From Thermanaeromonas sp. (GTDB taxonomy: Bacteria; Bacillota; DSM-521; Neomoorellales; Neomoorellaceae): a stretch of DNA of 64,000 nt. A program made the translations under genes and the position numbers. The notes beneath the pieces are model-generated. The model searched no databases and was not told the origin of the DNA. It saw nothing but the letters and a program-made list of their open reading frames with translations. Position 1 is the stretch's first letter, and each line of letters begins with the position of its first letter. The stretch is taken from positions 1 through 64,000 of the forward strand of contig NZ_JAKKUR010000005.1 of NCBI RefSeq assembly GCF_021890735.1, read 5' to 3'. This document shows, one piece after another, positions 1-7,945 of this stretch.

Positions 1-164
1 ACTGCGGTGGCCCCTGGGGGTACCAGAGGATGCTGAAAATCCTTTCTGACCCGGAACACGAGGAGTATGAGGAGACAGTCGAGTGGCTGGGCGGGGAGTT
101 TGACCCTGAGGCTTTTGACTTGGAGGAGATAAATCGGAGGCTGTGGCGGATCCGTCTAAAGTAA
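1..164 (+). CDS. C-terminal end of a pRiA4b ORF-3-like protein (partial)
   Basis: The frame is open from base 3 to a TAA stop at 162-164 and gives about 53 residues; the rest lies outside the window. The tail contains CGGPWGY, then LSDPEHEE, then GGEFDPEAFDLEEINRRL, which is the usual ending of the plasmid pRiA4b ORF-3-like family (also found as passenger proteins of IS elements). The biochemical role of the family is not established. It sits just left of a tRNA-Thr 3' fragment, so it is probably cargo of an integrated element. The family call rests on the tail motif only. Confidence 0.7.
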   Translation, partial: CGGPWGYQRMLKILSDPEHEEYEETVEWLGGEFDPEAFDLEEINRRLWRIRLK

Positions 165-191
165 AAATTCACAAACCCGCGACCTACTGAT
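162..191. repeat. Degenerate direct repeat, copy A (tRNA-like 3' half on minus strand)
   Basis: This stretch resembles 867-892: both begin TAAAAATT, continue through AACCCG, and end CTGAT. Most differences are transitions, with a 3-4 base gap. Read on the minus strand both copies look like the variable and T-arm part of a tRNA (ATCAG, then CGGGTT). They may be old attachment cores or tRNA debris. The match is imperfect and could be chance. Confidence 0.3.
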
Positions 192-233
192 CTGAAGAAA
201 ATAGAATCAGCAGGTCATGGCTTGACAGCAATT

Positions 234-263
234 TTGACAGCAGTGGGAGTAGAAAACTATAGA
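234..263 (+). promoter_or_regulatory. Sigma-70/A-type promoter candidate
   Basis: TTGACA at 234-239 and TATAGA at 258-263 are 18 bp apart. A second TTGACA (222-227) forms a direct repeat TTGACAGCA with the first. The promoter points towards the tRNA-Thr fragment, with no convincing gene directly after it. Confidence 0.4.
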
Positions 264-346
264 CACAATAGACAAATATGGATGTGAAAGCCTTGAAAAA
301 TAAAGCCTGTAGACAACTACAGACTACCACGGACAAACGGGAACTA

Positions 347-392
347 TCTTGTAATCAGCAGGTCGCCGGTTCGAGTTCGGCCGCCGGCTCCA
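347..392 (+). other. 3' fragment of a tRNA-Thr(TGT) gene, probable attachment site of an integrated element
   Basis: Bases 348-392 match the 3' half of a tRNA. The anticodon loop CTTGTAA (anticodon TGT at 350-352) is followed by the 3' anticodon strand TCAGC, variable AGGTC, a T-arm with TTCGAGT loop (365-381), acceptor strand CGCCGGC (382-388), discriminator T and an encoded CCA. No matching 5' half (acceptor strand GCCGGCG, D-arm) lies upstream, so this cannot be a functional tRNA. A terminator hairpin follows directly, as after an intact tRNA gene. This is the footprint left when an integrase inserts into a tRNA gene and displaces the original 3' end. By that logic the element lies to the left and the reconstituted tRNA-Thr is outside the window. 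Confidence 0.75.
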
Positions 393-398
393 AGAAAA

Positions 399-433
399 TT
401 AAGGCCTCTGGGGATCCGGAGGCCTTAAAATTT
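399..433 (+). terminator. Intrinsic terminator after the tRNA-Thr fragment
   Basis: A perfect 10-bp stem, TTAAGGCCTC (399-408) with GAGGCCTTAA (419-428), is followed by AAATTT. The AAGGCCTC stem is also used by the terminator behind tRNA-Lys at 45789-45819, which supports this being the former tRNA-Thr terminator. Confidence 0.65.
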
Positions 434-506
434 ACGCTTTCCTCCGCTCTATTTTCTTCCTGGCTGCCGTCATACAATTCCTGCTCCTTGCTTTCTGGTG
501 GCGTTT

Positions 507-789
507 TTATGGACGTGGTCCTTGAGCAAACAGGGACCTCTCACCCTGGTAGTCGTCGGGCCTTTTGATGAAGCACTCGAGCGTTCCCGGCAGCTTTAAA
601 GCCACGACCCCGAAGTATTTCTGGTCCACGGCATCGTAAGCGATCCTGTACCGGAGAAGCAAAAAGACGCAAATTTTCCCTTCCTCTCCACCTAAGAAGA
701 ACTGGCCGCAACTCTGGATGGAATAAAGCCCTGTATTGTACACTTTCTTCTTCAAAGAATTCATAGAGCTTTTCTTCCCTGAAGCCCAC
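507..789 (-). pseudogene. Possible frameshifted remnant of a small hypothetical gene
   Basis: Two minus-strand frames overlap here, 541-789 (82 aa) and 507-764 (85 aa). The start of the first (EEKLYEFFEEES) and the end of the second (CVFLLLRYRIAYDAVDQKYF) look more protein-like than their other halves, as if one gene were broken by a frameshift. An RBS-like GGGAAG lies upstream of the 764 start. I recognise no family. It lies beside an attachment-like site and could be decayed cargo, or simply non-coding. Confidence 0.2.
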
Positions 790-866
790 GCCCTAATCGA
801 TTATTCCGAACAATCGTATGCTTTCAGGCTGGCACTAGAGGGCGTTGACACCGAGAAAGTAGCAAC

Positions 867-892
867 TAAAAATTTGTGAACCCGTGACTGAT
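867..892. repeat. Degenerate direct repeat, copy B
   Basis: Partner of the copy at 162-191; it shares TAAAAATT, AACCCG and CTGAT. The two copies bracket about 700 bp that contain the tRNA-Thr fragment and the broken ORF. The stretch 893-990 beyond it is AT-rich and I see no gene in it. Confidence 0.3.
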
Positions 893-990
893 AACGGTTT
901 AGTTAAATAAGAAGATTTAACTTGATAAATAAAATAATAGGGAAAATCCCCCCTATATGTCGAAAAAGAAAAAGGATGAAAGGGAGCAAA

Positions 991-1037
991 TATAATGAGG
1001 TACCAGGATGAAGCCTTCTAATGCTCACTGGTACCTC
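991..1037 (+). promoter_or_regulatory. Inverted repeat with possible 8-codon leader, upstream of the MFS gene
   Basis: A perfect 10-bp inverted repeat, GAGGTACCAG (997-1006) with CTGGTACCTC (1028-1037), starts directly after TATAAT (991-996). No T-run follows, so it is not a terminator; it may be an operator or 5'-leader hairpin. Within it ATG (995-997) opens an 8-codon frame ending at TAA (1019-1021), preceded by GGGAG at a plausible distance. No good -35 box is visible. Confidence 0.4.
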
Positions 1038-1140
1038 TCTGCTTGCTATGTTAAATTCCTTAGTGGTCTTGGGTAAAGATATTAGGCCCTACGTTTAGCA
1101 GGTGTTCAGGAGATATAGCAACATGAGAGGAGGTTTTGGG

Positions 1141-2319
1141 ATGAAGAGGAAAGCTTGGGCCGTTATGTGGGCGGCCTATCTGGGAGGCGTGGCCGTAGCT
1201 ATGAACCAGTTTAAAGTGCCACCAGTAATGGGAGTTCTTATGAAGAGTCTTCACGTAGATATGGCCACGGCCGGATGGCTAATGTCGGTGTTTTCACTCG
1301 CTGGCGTTATCTTAGCATTTCCAGCGGCGTTGCTTCTTGCACGTCTGGGCCCTAAGGTAAGCGGACTAATAGGTCTAGGTTGTTGCATCTTTGGCTCAAT
1401 TATGGGGGCATTGGCCCAAGGGCCAGAGGTTATGCTTGTGGGGAGAACTATTGAGGGTATAGGCCTGGCTTTGATTGCGGTGGTGGCTCCGGCAGTAATC
1501 AGTATGTGGTTCGAACCTCAGGAAAGAGGATTGCCCATGGGTATCTGGTCCACGTGGGTACCTGTAGGGACTTTCCTTATGTACAACCTGGCCAATCCCA
1601 TGGAGAAACTTTGGGGTTGGGCGAGTATATGGTGGTTCGGAGCCGCCTTTGCTCTAGTAGCTTTCATAGTATACAGTGCTATAGTAACAGTACCGGATAG
1701 GGTAGAGAGCGCAGGTGAGGTACAGGATAGTGCCAAGCCATCTTTAGGTTTAGGCTTAAGGAGTACTAATAGCTGGTTACTCGCTCTCTCCTTTGCAGGA
1801 TTCAATTTTAGTTTTATAGGCTATTCCACCTGGGCTCCCTTGTTTTTAAATCAGGTGCATAAGATAGACCCAACAGCAGCCAGCTTTTACGTCAGCTTAA
1901 CTACATTAGTATGTATACCTGGCGGTATAATAGCCGGTTGGGCATTAGACCGTACGAGAAATCGTAAGGGTGTATTGATAACCGCCTTCGTTATAGCTGT
2001 TATTCTGCTGGTTTGGGCCTTTAAATTAGGCGAGAGCGTTTCAACCATAGTCGCGTATTTTGTCGTTTTAGGTGTGGTGGTAAGTTTTGTTCCTACCACT
2101 ACTTTTACTTTAGCTCCTGAGACAGCCCCCGATCCTCGGTTAGCCGGGGTGGCCTTAGCTACAGTTATTTTTGGTCAAAATGCCGGTATGCTTCTGGGCC
2201 CTCCTATCATTGGTCGAACAGTTGCCGGTGGAGGCTGGATCGGCGGAACATATCCTTTATTAATAGGTACCATTATATCCCTAACAGCAACTCTATTGAT
2301 CCGGAGTAGAGCCAAATAA
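1141..2319 (+). CDS. Major facilitator superfamily transporter
   Basis: The product is 392 aa with about 12 hydrophobic segments, the size and pattern of an MFS permease. The loop after the second helix reads LARLGPKVSG, a variant of MFS motif A, and RTRNRKG between helices 8 and 9 is the equivalent repeat in the second half. The start is ATG 1141 behind GAGAGGAGG; an in-frame ATG at 1102 has no ribosome site. The closest look is to the CynX/NarK-type anion branch, but no substrate can be read. It is monocistronic: an inverted repeat lies upstream and a terminator follows. Being next to an integrated element, it may be accessory. Confidence 0.8.
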   Translation: MKRKAWAVMWAAYLGGVAVAMNQFKVPPVMGVLMKSLHVDMATAGWLMSVFSLAGVILAFPAALLLARLGPKVSGLIGLGCCIFGSIMGALAQGPEVMLVGRTIEGIGLALIAVVAPAVISMWFEPQERGLPMGIWSTWVPVGTFLMYNLANPMEKLWGWASIWWFGAAFALVAFIVYSAIVTVPDRVESAGEVQDSAKPSLGLGLRSTNSWLLALSFAGFNFSFIGYSTWAPLFLNQVHKIDPTAASFYVSLTTLVCIPGGIIAGWALDRTRNRKGVLITAFVIAVILLVWAFKLGESVSTIVAYFVVLGVVVSFVPTTTFTLAPETAPDPRLAGVALATVIFGQNAGMLLGPPIIGRTVAGGGWIGGTYPLLIGTIISLTATLLIRSRAK

Positions 2320-2365
2320 GATAACTTACTTGTTGCCGCGTTCCGCAACGCTATTACGACTGTAT

Positions 2366-2396
2366 AAGCCCGGTTTATTTTACCGGGCTAATTTAT
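2366..2396 (+). terminator. Intrinsic terminator after the MFS gene
   Basis: AGCCCGGT (2367-2374) pairs with ACCGGGCT (2382-2389) across a short AT loop and is followed by AATTTATTT. Confidence 0.7.
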
Positions 2397-2426
2397 TTGA
2401 AACTGGGAGCAAGCCCCAACTTTCTG

Positions 2427-2456
2427 TTGACAGGCTCGTATTACCAAAGGTATCAT
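2427..2456 (+). promoter_or_regulatory. Promoter candidate for the acs operon
   Basis: TTGACA (2427-2432) and TATCAT (2451-2456) are 18 bp apart, on the strand of the acs operon. Transcription from here would give an AT-rich leader of about 330 nt before cooC. The leader contains a small hairpin (GTGCT...AGCAC near 2500) and a second TATAAT (2603-2608) without a good -35 box. I see no gene between 2320 and 2794. Confidence 0.45.
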
Positions 2457-2714
2457 TTATGACAAGTATCCAATTATGCTATGTATCCAAGTAACAAGTG
2501 TGCTATTGAGCACGAAGAAAAAGGTAAAACTGATGGCTTTGCAACTCATTTCACCATTTAAACAATTAATGAAATTTATATCCGCTTTTTCCTGAAATGT
2601 AGTATAATTAGTGTGAAAGGCTGAAATACGGGGTTTAATGTTTTGCATCTTCAAGGGACAATTGGCAAATTCTTAAACAAAAATTTTAACCACACTAGCA
2701 GGAGAATCGGATGT

Positions 2715-2730
2715 TGTGACGAATTTCACT
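2715..2730 (+). promoter_or_regulatory. CRP/FNR/CooA-family operator candidate
   Basis: TGTGA-CGAATT-TCACT is a near-perfect TGTGA-N6-TCACA site, 65 bp upstream of the cooC start. CooA, the CO-sensing member of the CRP family, binds sites of this kind in CO-using bacteria. A weak -10 (TTTAGA at 2757-2762) lies at a distance that would suit a class II site. Which CRP-family protein binds is unknown; none is encoded in the window. Confidence 0.4.
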
Positions 2731-2794
2731 AAGTGTCGGCTTGTGGTATCCGGAAATTTAGATGGACCATACATTAAGCTGGAGGATATTTAAA

Positions 2795-3574
2795 GTGAAA
2801 TTGGCCGTGTCTGGTAAAGGTGGGGTAGGTAAAACGACTATTGCTGCCGGTTTAACCAAATTCTTTGCTTCTCAAGGCTTCCGGGTTTACGCCGTGGATG
2901 CAGACCCGGATGCAAGCTTAGGAATGGTCTTAGGCCTGCCTGAAGAAAAGGTGTGTTCCCTTAAGCCCGTAGCGGAAATGCGAGAGGTCATAGCCCGAAT
3001 AACGGGAGGAGAAGGCGCCTTTTTTTCCCTAAACCCCGACGTAGAGGTTCTTCTTTCCGATTATACCCTCGAATACGGTAATATTATGTTTTTTAAAATG
3101 GGAACCGTAAAGCAAGCCGGTACCACCTGTTACTGCCGGGAGAATGCTGTTTTAAACGCCCTCATAAATTCCCTTCTGCTCCGGCGCCAAGAAATGGTTG
3201 TCTTGGATATGAGCGCGGGTATCGAACATCTCACCCGCGGAACAGCCCGGGGAGTAGATGTTATGCTGGTCGTAAGCGAGCCTTCCCCCGTAAGCCTGCG
3301 GACGGCGCGCACAGTGGAAAGATTAGCGAGGGACCTGGGGATCCCCCGGATAAAGTTTATAGCTAATAAAGTACGGAATCCCCAGGAAGAAGAGCTCTTC
3401 CGCCACCAGTTCGGTGAAGACTTGTTAGGAGTAATTCCCTTTGAAGAACTGGTCTGGCGTGGTCAGAATGAAAAATCTTCTACCTTCAACCTTGCCTTAG
3501 AAGCCGTAGGTCACCGTTTATTGGCCATGGATTTCCCAAAGACCTTAGTGGAGGAGGTAAAAAAAGATGCCTAG
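2795..3574 (+). CDS. cooC: CO dehydrogenase maturation ATPase CooC
   Basis: The product is a 259-aa MinD/ParA-type P-loop ATPase. The deviant Walker A GKGGVGKTT is at residues 7-15 and DADPDASLG follows about 25 residues later, both typical of CooC. Members of the family bind nickel and ATP and help insert Ni into the C-cluster of CO dehydrogenase in the cytoplasm. The start is GTG 2795, 9 bp after GGAGG (2781-2785); an in-frame ATG at 2762 lies upstream of that RBS and is unlikely. The gene overlaps acsA by 8 bp, so maturase and target are translationally coupled. CXC near residue 111 (TTCYCREN) fits the metal-binding dimer interface. It is one of two CooC-type genes in the cluster. Confidence 0.9.
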   Translation: MKLAVSGKGGVGKTTIAAGLTKFFASQGFRVYAVDADPDASLGMVLGLPEEKVCSLKPVAEMREVIARITGGEGAFFSLNPDVEVLLSDYTLEYGNIMFFKMGTVKQAGTTCYCRENAVLNALINSLLLRRQEMVVLDMSAGIEHLTRGTARGVDVMLVVSEPSPVSLRTARTVERLARDLGIPRIKFIANKVRNPQEEELFRHQFGEDLLGVIPFEELVWRGQNEKSSTFNLALEAVGHRLLAMDFPKTLVEEVKKDA

Positions 3575-5591
3575 GTTTCGCGACGTTACCCATACCAGCC
3601 GGCCTTCAGGGGCCCCCCGGGTAACCGAGCCTAAAAAACGCGAAAGAACCGTTGACCCTGCGGCACTGGAGGTGCTGGAACACAGCAAGAAGACAAACGT
3701 TATAACCGCCTTTGATCGGTTTGTAGCCCAACAACCCCAGTGCAAGTTCGGATATGAAGGGATTTGCTGCCGGTTTTGTATAGCCGGGCCCTGCCGTATA
3801 AAAAGCGACTCCGGTCCTGGAAGCCGGGGTATATGTGGGGCTTCCCCCTGGACGGTGGTGGCCCGGAGCGTGGGGCTTCTGATTTTGACTGGCGCAGCTG
3901 CTCATTCTGAACATGGGAACCACCTAGCCCATACTTTACTGGAAATGGCAGAGGGCAAAGCGCCGGATTACACCATCAAAGACCAGGAAAAACTTTACCA
4001 GGTGTGCCGCAGGGTAGGAATAACGGTAGACGGGAAATCGGAAAACGAGTTAGCCTGGGAGCTCGCCCGGAAGGCCTTAGAGGATTTTAGCCGGCTTAAA
4101 GGTATGGGGGATTCCACCTGGGTCACCACTACTGTTACTCCTGGCCGGGTGGAAAAGTTCCGCACCCACAATGTAATGCCTCATGGCATCCATGCCACCA
4201 TTTCTGATCTTGCCAGCCAAGCCCATATAGGCAACGACGATGATCCTGTCAACCTGGTCTTCAGCGCCATCCGCGTGGGGCTGGCCGATTATGCGGGTAT
4301 GCATATCGCTACCGACATTTCCGATATTCTCTTCGGTACTCCGTCTCCTGTTGTTAGCCAGTCCAACATGGGTGTTTTGGACCCCGATAAGGTCAACTTC
4401 GTATTACACGGGCACAACCCCCTTTTAAGTGAGATGATAGTACAGGCTGCCCGAGAATTAGAAGGGGAAGCGCAAACCGCGGGAGCCAAAGGTATTAACC
4501 TGGTGGGGATATGTTGTACCGGTAACGAGGTACTTATGCGTCAAGGTATACCCCTGGTGACTTCTTACGCCTCCCAGGAGCTGGCTATCTGTACGGGCGC
4601 GGTAGATGCCATGTGCGTGGATGTGCAATGCATCATGCCCGGCCTTCAAGCGGTAGCCGAATGCTTCCATACCCGCCTCATCACCACCTCGGATATCGCA
4701 AAAATTCCCGGATCCTACCACTTAGAATTCGATACGCATAATGCTTTAGAAAAAGCCAAACAAGCTCTGCGGTTGGGAATTGAAGCCTTTAAGGAAAGAA
4801 AGGAAAGCGGCCGGGAAGTGTATATCCCGTCCGTCAAAAATACGGTGGTAGCCGGCTGGAGCTTAGAAGCCCTGCTTAAGCTTTTCGGCGCCGTAAACCC
4901 CGAAAATCCGGTGCGGGTGCTAAATGAAGCCATTCTTTCCGGAGAGTTGGCCGGTGTCTGCCTCATGGCAGGCTGCAATAACCTTAAGGTTTACCAGGAC
5001 GCCTCCCACCTGACCATCATGCGCGAACTTTTAAAGAACAACGTTTTTGTTATAGCCACGGGATGCTCGGCCCAATCGGCGGCCAAGCTGGGGCTTATGG
5101 ATCCAGCCAGGGTAGACGAGTTGTGCGGGGAGGGGCTAAAGCGCTTCCTCTACAGGCTTGCCGAGAAAGCTAATATAAACGTCGGGCTTCCGCCGGTGTT
5201 CCATTTGGGTTCCTGTGTAGACAATACGCGCGCTTCCGATCTCCTCATGGCCATGGCCAACGATCTGGGCGTAGATACTCCCAAGGTTCCCTTCGCTGCT
5301 TCAGCGCCGGAAGCTATGAGCGGTAAGGCTACCAGCATCGGGACGTGGTGCGTGGCTTTAGGCCTTCCCACTCATGTAGGATGTATGCCACCTGTGGAGG
5401 GGAGTGACCTTATCTATAGCCTACTTACCCAGATAGCTAGCGACGTCTACGGTGGCTACTTCATCTTCGAGATGGATCCGGAAGTAGCCGCGCGCAAGAT
5501 TTTAAACGCTCTAGAATACCGTACCTGGAAATTGGGAGTTCACCGGGCGGTGGCTGAACGTTACGGTACTAAGCTTTACCAAGGTTACTAA
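3567..5591 (+). CDS. acsA: CO dehydrogenase catalytic subunit (CODH beta of CODH/ACS)
   Basis: This is the Ni-Fe enzyme that interconverts CO2 and CO and passes CO through a tunnel to acetyl-CoA synthase. At 674 aa it is the same length as the M. thermoacetica subunit. The N-terminal cluster C59, C67, C68, C71, C76 (CKFGYEGICCRFCIAGPCR) holds the D and B clusters. The C-cluster ligands follow in GICCTGNEV, GCNNLKVYQD, ATGCSAQSA and HLGSCVDNTRASD. ATG 3567 follows a GGAGGT site that lies inside cooC. It ends 12 bp before acsB, so the two subunits should be made together. No frameshift or missing ligand was seen. Confidence 0.96.
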   Translation: MPRFRDVTHTSRPSGAPRVTEPKKRERTVDPAALEVLEHSKKTNVITAFDRFVAQQPQCKFGYEGICCRFCIAGPCRIKSDSGPGSRGICGASPWTVVARSVGLLILTGAAAHSEHGNHLAHTLLEMAEGKAPDYTIKDQEKLYQVCRRVGITVDGKSENELAWELARKALEDFSRLKGMGDSTWVTTTVTPGRVEKFRTHNVMPHGIHATISDLASQAHIGNDDDPVNLVFSAIRVGLADYAGMHIATDISDILFGTPSPVVSQSNMGVLDPDKVNFVLHGHNPLLSEMIVQAARELEGEAQTAGAKGINLVGICCTGNEVLMRQGIPLVTSYASQELAICTGAVDAMCVDVQCIMPGLQAVAECFHTRLITTSDIAKIPGSYHLEFDTHNALEKAKQALRLGIEAFKERKESGREVYIPSVKNTVVAGWSLEALLKLFGAVNPENPVRVLNEAILSGELAGVCLMAGCNNLKVYQDASHLTIMRELLKNNVFVIATGCSAQSAAKLGLMDPARVDELCGEGLKRFLYRLAEKANINVGLPPVFHLGSCVDNTRASDLLMAMANDLGVDTPKVPFAASAPEAMSGKATSIGTWCVALGLPTHVGCMPPVEGSDLIYSLLTQIASDVYGGYFIFEMDPEVAARKILNALEYRTWKLGVHRAVAERYGTKLYQGY

Positions 5592-5603
5592 GGGGGGACG
5601 AAA

Positions 5604-7796
5604 ATGACGGTAGAGTTCGATAAGATTTACGAAGGAGCCATCCCCGAGGGTAAAAACCCTGTTAAGCTTTTCCGGGAGGTTTACCACGGCGCCATAACCG
5701 CGGTAAGTTATGCGGAGATCCTCTTAAACCGTGCCATCAAGGAATATGGTCCGGACCATCCGGTAGGTTATCCGGATACAGCATACTACTTACCGGTGAT
5801 CCGCTGCTTTAGCGGTGAAGAGGTAACTAAGCTGGGCGATCTACCACCTATCCTTAACCGCAAACGGGCGCAAATTAAATCTGAGCTAACCTTTGAAAAT
5901 GCCCGCCTGGCCGGGGAAGCTACCTGGTATGCGGCAGAAATTATAGAAGCCCTCCGCTATCTTAAGTATAAGCCTGAAGAACCCCTGGCTCCTGAACCGT
6001 GGACAGGGTTCATCGGTGATCCCATAGTCCGGCGCTACGGCATTAAGATGGTGGACTGGACCATTCCTGGCGAGGCCATTATTCTGGGGCGCGCGAAGGA
6101 TTCTAAGGCCCTGGCCAAGATGGTTCAAGAACTTATGGGTATGGGGTTCATGCTTTTCATATGCGATGAAGCTGTAGAACAACTTTTGGAGGAAAACGTT
6201 AAGTTAGGGATAGACTACATGGCTTACCCGTTAGGTAACTTTACCCAGATAGTGCATGCCGCTAATTATGCCTTACGCGCAGGTATGATGTTCGGTAACG
6301 TGCCTCCTGGGGCAAGGGACGAACAGCGCGATTACCAGCGCCGCCGCATCCGTGCCTTTGTCCTGTACTTAGGGGAACGCGATATGGTCAAAACGGCGGC
6401 AGCTTTTGGTGCCATTTTTACCGGCTTCCCAGTTATAACAGACCAGCCGTTAGGTGAGGATGAAACGATACCCGACTGGTTCTTCAGTGTCCCGGACTAC
6501 GATAAGATGATCCAGATTGCCATGGAGGTCCGGGGTATAAAGCTTACTAAGATTAAACTTGATCTACCCATCAACTTTGGCCCGGCCTTCGAAGGCGAAA
6601 GCATTCGCAAGCATGACATGTATATAGAGATGGGCGGAACCCGCAGCCCCGCCTTTGAGCTGGTGCGAAGCGTACCGGAAGATCAGATTACAGACGGTAA
6701 GATCGAAGTCATCGGCCCCGATATTACCGATGTTCCGGAAGGAAGCGTCCTCCCGCTGGGAATAATAGTAGATATTTACGGACGTAAAATGCAGGAGGAC
6801 TTTGAAGGAGTGCTGGAGCGACGGATCCACGACTTCATCAACTACGGCGAAGGACTATGGCATACTGGGCAGCGCAACATAAACTGGCTCCGGGTGAGCA
6901 AGGAAGCAGTAGCCAAGGGCTTCCGGTTCAAGCACTTCGGGGACATCCTGATTGCTAAGATGAAGGAAGAATTCCCCGCCATAGTGGATAGGGTGCAGGT
7001 GACCATTATTACCGATGAAGAACTGGTAAAAAAGGAAATGTCCCAGGCTTTGGAGAAATATAAGCAGCGCGATGACCGTATGCGAGGCCTAACGGACGAA
7101 GCAGTAGATACTTTCTATTCTTGCGTCCTGTGCCAGTCCTTTGCTCCCAATCATGTATGCATAATTACTCCGGAAAGGCTGGGTCTGTGCGGTGCGGTAA
7201 CCTGGCTAGATGCTAAAGCTTCTTATGAGATCAACCCGGCCGGACCCAACCAGCCCATTCCCAAGGAAGGAGAAATTGACCCCATTAAGGGCATCTGGAA
7301 GAGCGTAAATGACTACCTCTATATCGCTTCCAACCGTACGCTGGAGCAGGTTTGCCTTTACACCCTTATGGAGAACCCTATGACTTCCTGCGGTTGCTTT
7401 GAGGCCATCATGGCCGTGGTGCCCGAATGTAACGGCATCATGATTACAACCCGCGATCACCCGGGTATGACGCCATCAGGGATGACATTCTCCACCTTGG
7501 CAGGTATGATAGGCGGTGGGGTGCAGACACCGGGATTTATGGGAATAGGCAGGAGGTATATAGTTAGTAGGAAATTTATAGCCGCTGATGGCGGCATCGC
7601 ACGTATTGTTTGGATGCCTAAGTCCTTGAAGGAATACCTCCGGGAAGATTTCATCCAACGGAGCGTTGAAGAGGGCTTGGGCGAAGACTTCATAGATAAA
7701 ATAGCCGATGAGACCGTAGGCACCACAGTGGAGGAAATCCTCCCCTTCCTAGAGGAGAAAGGACATCCTGCTTTAACTATGGACCCGCTGATGTAA
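5604..7796 (+). CDS. acsB: Acetyl-CoA synthase (ACS alpha subunit)
   Basis: This enzyme condenses CO, a methyl group from the corrinoid protein, and CoA into acetyl-CoA at the Ni-Ni-[4Fe4S] A-cluster. The product is 730 aa against 729 in M. thermoacetica. The A-cluster cysteines are all present with a +1 offset: C507, C510, C519, C529 (CVLCQSF...HVC...GLC) and C596/C598 (SCGCFEA) for the distal nickel. The long form with the N-terminal CODH-binding domain is kept, as in bacterial CODH/ACS. RBS GGGGGGA precedes ATG 5604. Two strong hairpins follow before acsC, so the message may be processed or attenuated there. Confidence 0.97.
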   Translation: MTVEFDKIYEGAIPEGKNPVKLFREVYHGAITAVSYAEILLNRAIKEYGPDHPVGYPDTAYYLPVIRCFSGEEVTKLGDLPPILNRKRAQIKSELTFENARLAGEATWYAAEIIEALRYLKYKPEEPLAPEPWTGFIGDPIVRRYGIKMVDWTIPGEAIILGRAKDSKALAKMVQELMGMGFMLFICDEAVEQLLEENVKLGIDYMAYPLGNFTQIVHAANYALRAGMMFGNVPPGARDEQRDYQRRRIRAFVLYLGERDMVKTAAAFGAIFTGFPVITDQPLGEDETIPDWFFSVPDYDKMIQIAMEVRGIKLTKIKLDLPINFGPAFEGESIRKHDMYIEMGGTRSPAFELVRSVPEDQITDGKIEVIGPDITDVPEGSVLPLGIIVDIYGRKMQEDFEGVLERRIHDFINYGEGLWHTGQRNINWLRVSKEAVAKGFRFKHFGDILIAKMKEEFPAIVDRVQVTIITDEELVKKEMSQALEKYKQRDDRMRGLTDEAVDTFYSCVLCQSFAPNHVCIITPERLGLCGAVTWLDAKASYEINPAGPNQPIPKEGEIDPIKGIWKSVNDYLYIASNRTLEQVCLYTLMENPMTSCGCFEAIMAVVPECNGIMITTRDHPGMTPSGMTFSTLAGMIGGGVQTPGFMGIGRRYIVSRKFIAADGGIARIVWMPKSLKEYLREDFIQRSVEEGLGEDFIDKIADETVGTTVEEILPFLEEKGHPALTMDPLM

Positions 7797-7805
7797 ACGC
7801 CGCTT

Positions 7806-7910
7806 CCTTTCCGGGGGAAGGTTCTCTCTTTCCCCGGAAAGGTGCTATCAAGTTAAACCCACAAGTAAGTAAACAAGGAGCCGCTGCCAGTACTGGTATA
7901 GCGGTCCTTC
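7806..7910 (+). promoter_or_regulatory. Two intercistronic hairpins between acsB and acsC
   Basis: The first is a perfect 11-bp stem, CCTTTCCGGGG (7806-7816) with CCCCGGAAAGG (7832-7842), without a T-run. The second (about 7876-7910) pairs AAGGA-g-CCGCT with AGCGGTCCTT around the palindrome CCAGTACTGG (7887-7896). Without U-tracts they are not classical terminators. They could protect the 3' end of an acsAB message or partly uncouple acsAB from acsCDE. Confidence 0.5.
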
Positions 7911-7945
7911 AAGCAAGGATTTTTAGGAGAAAGGGGTTATAGAGC

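Noticed and set aside
278-568. 96-codon plus-strand ORF across the tRNA-Thr fragment and terminator
   Set aside because: It has no ribosome site, runs through a tRNA fragment and a terminator stem, and its residues are low-complexity without family features.
2603-2608. TATAAT as main acs promoter
   Set aside because: No acceptable -35 box lies 16-18 bp upstream and no extended -10 TG is present; it is only mentioned within the leader entry.
2457-2654. 65-codon minus-strand ORF in the leader region of the acs operon
   Set aside because: AT-rich sequence without RBS or recognisable protein pattern; it overlaps the proposed leader on the other strand.
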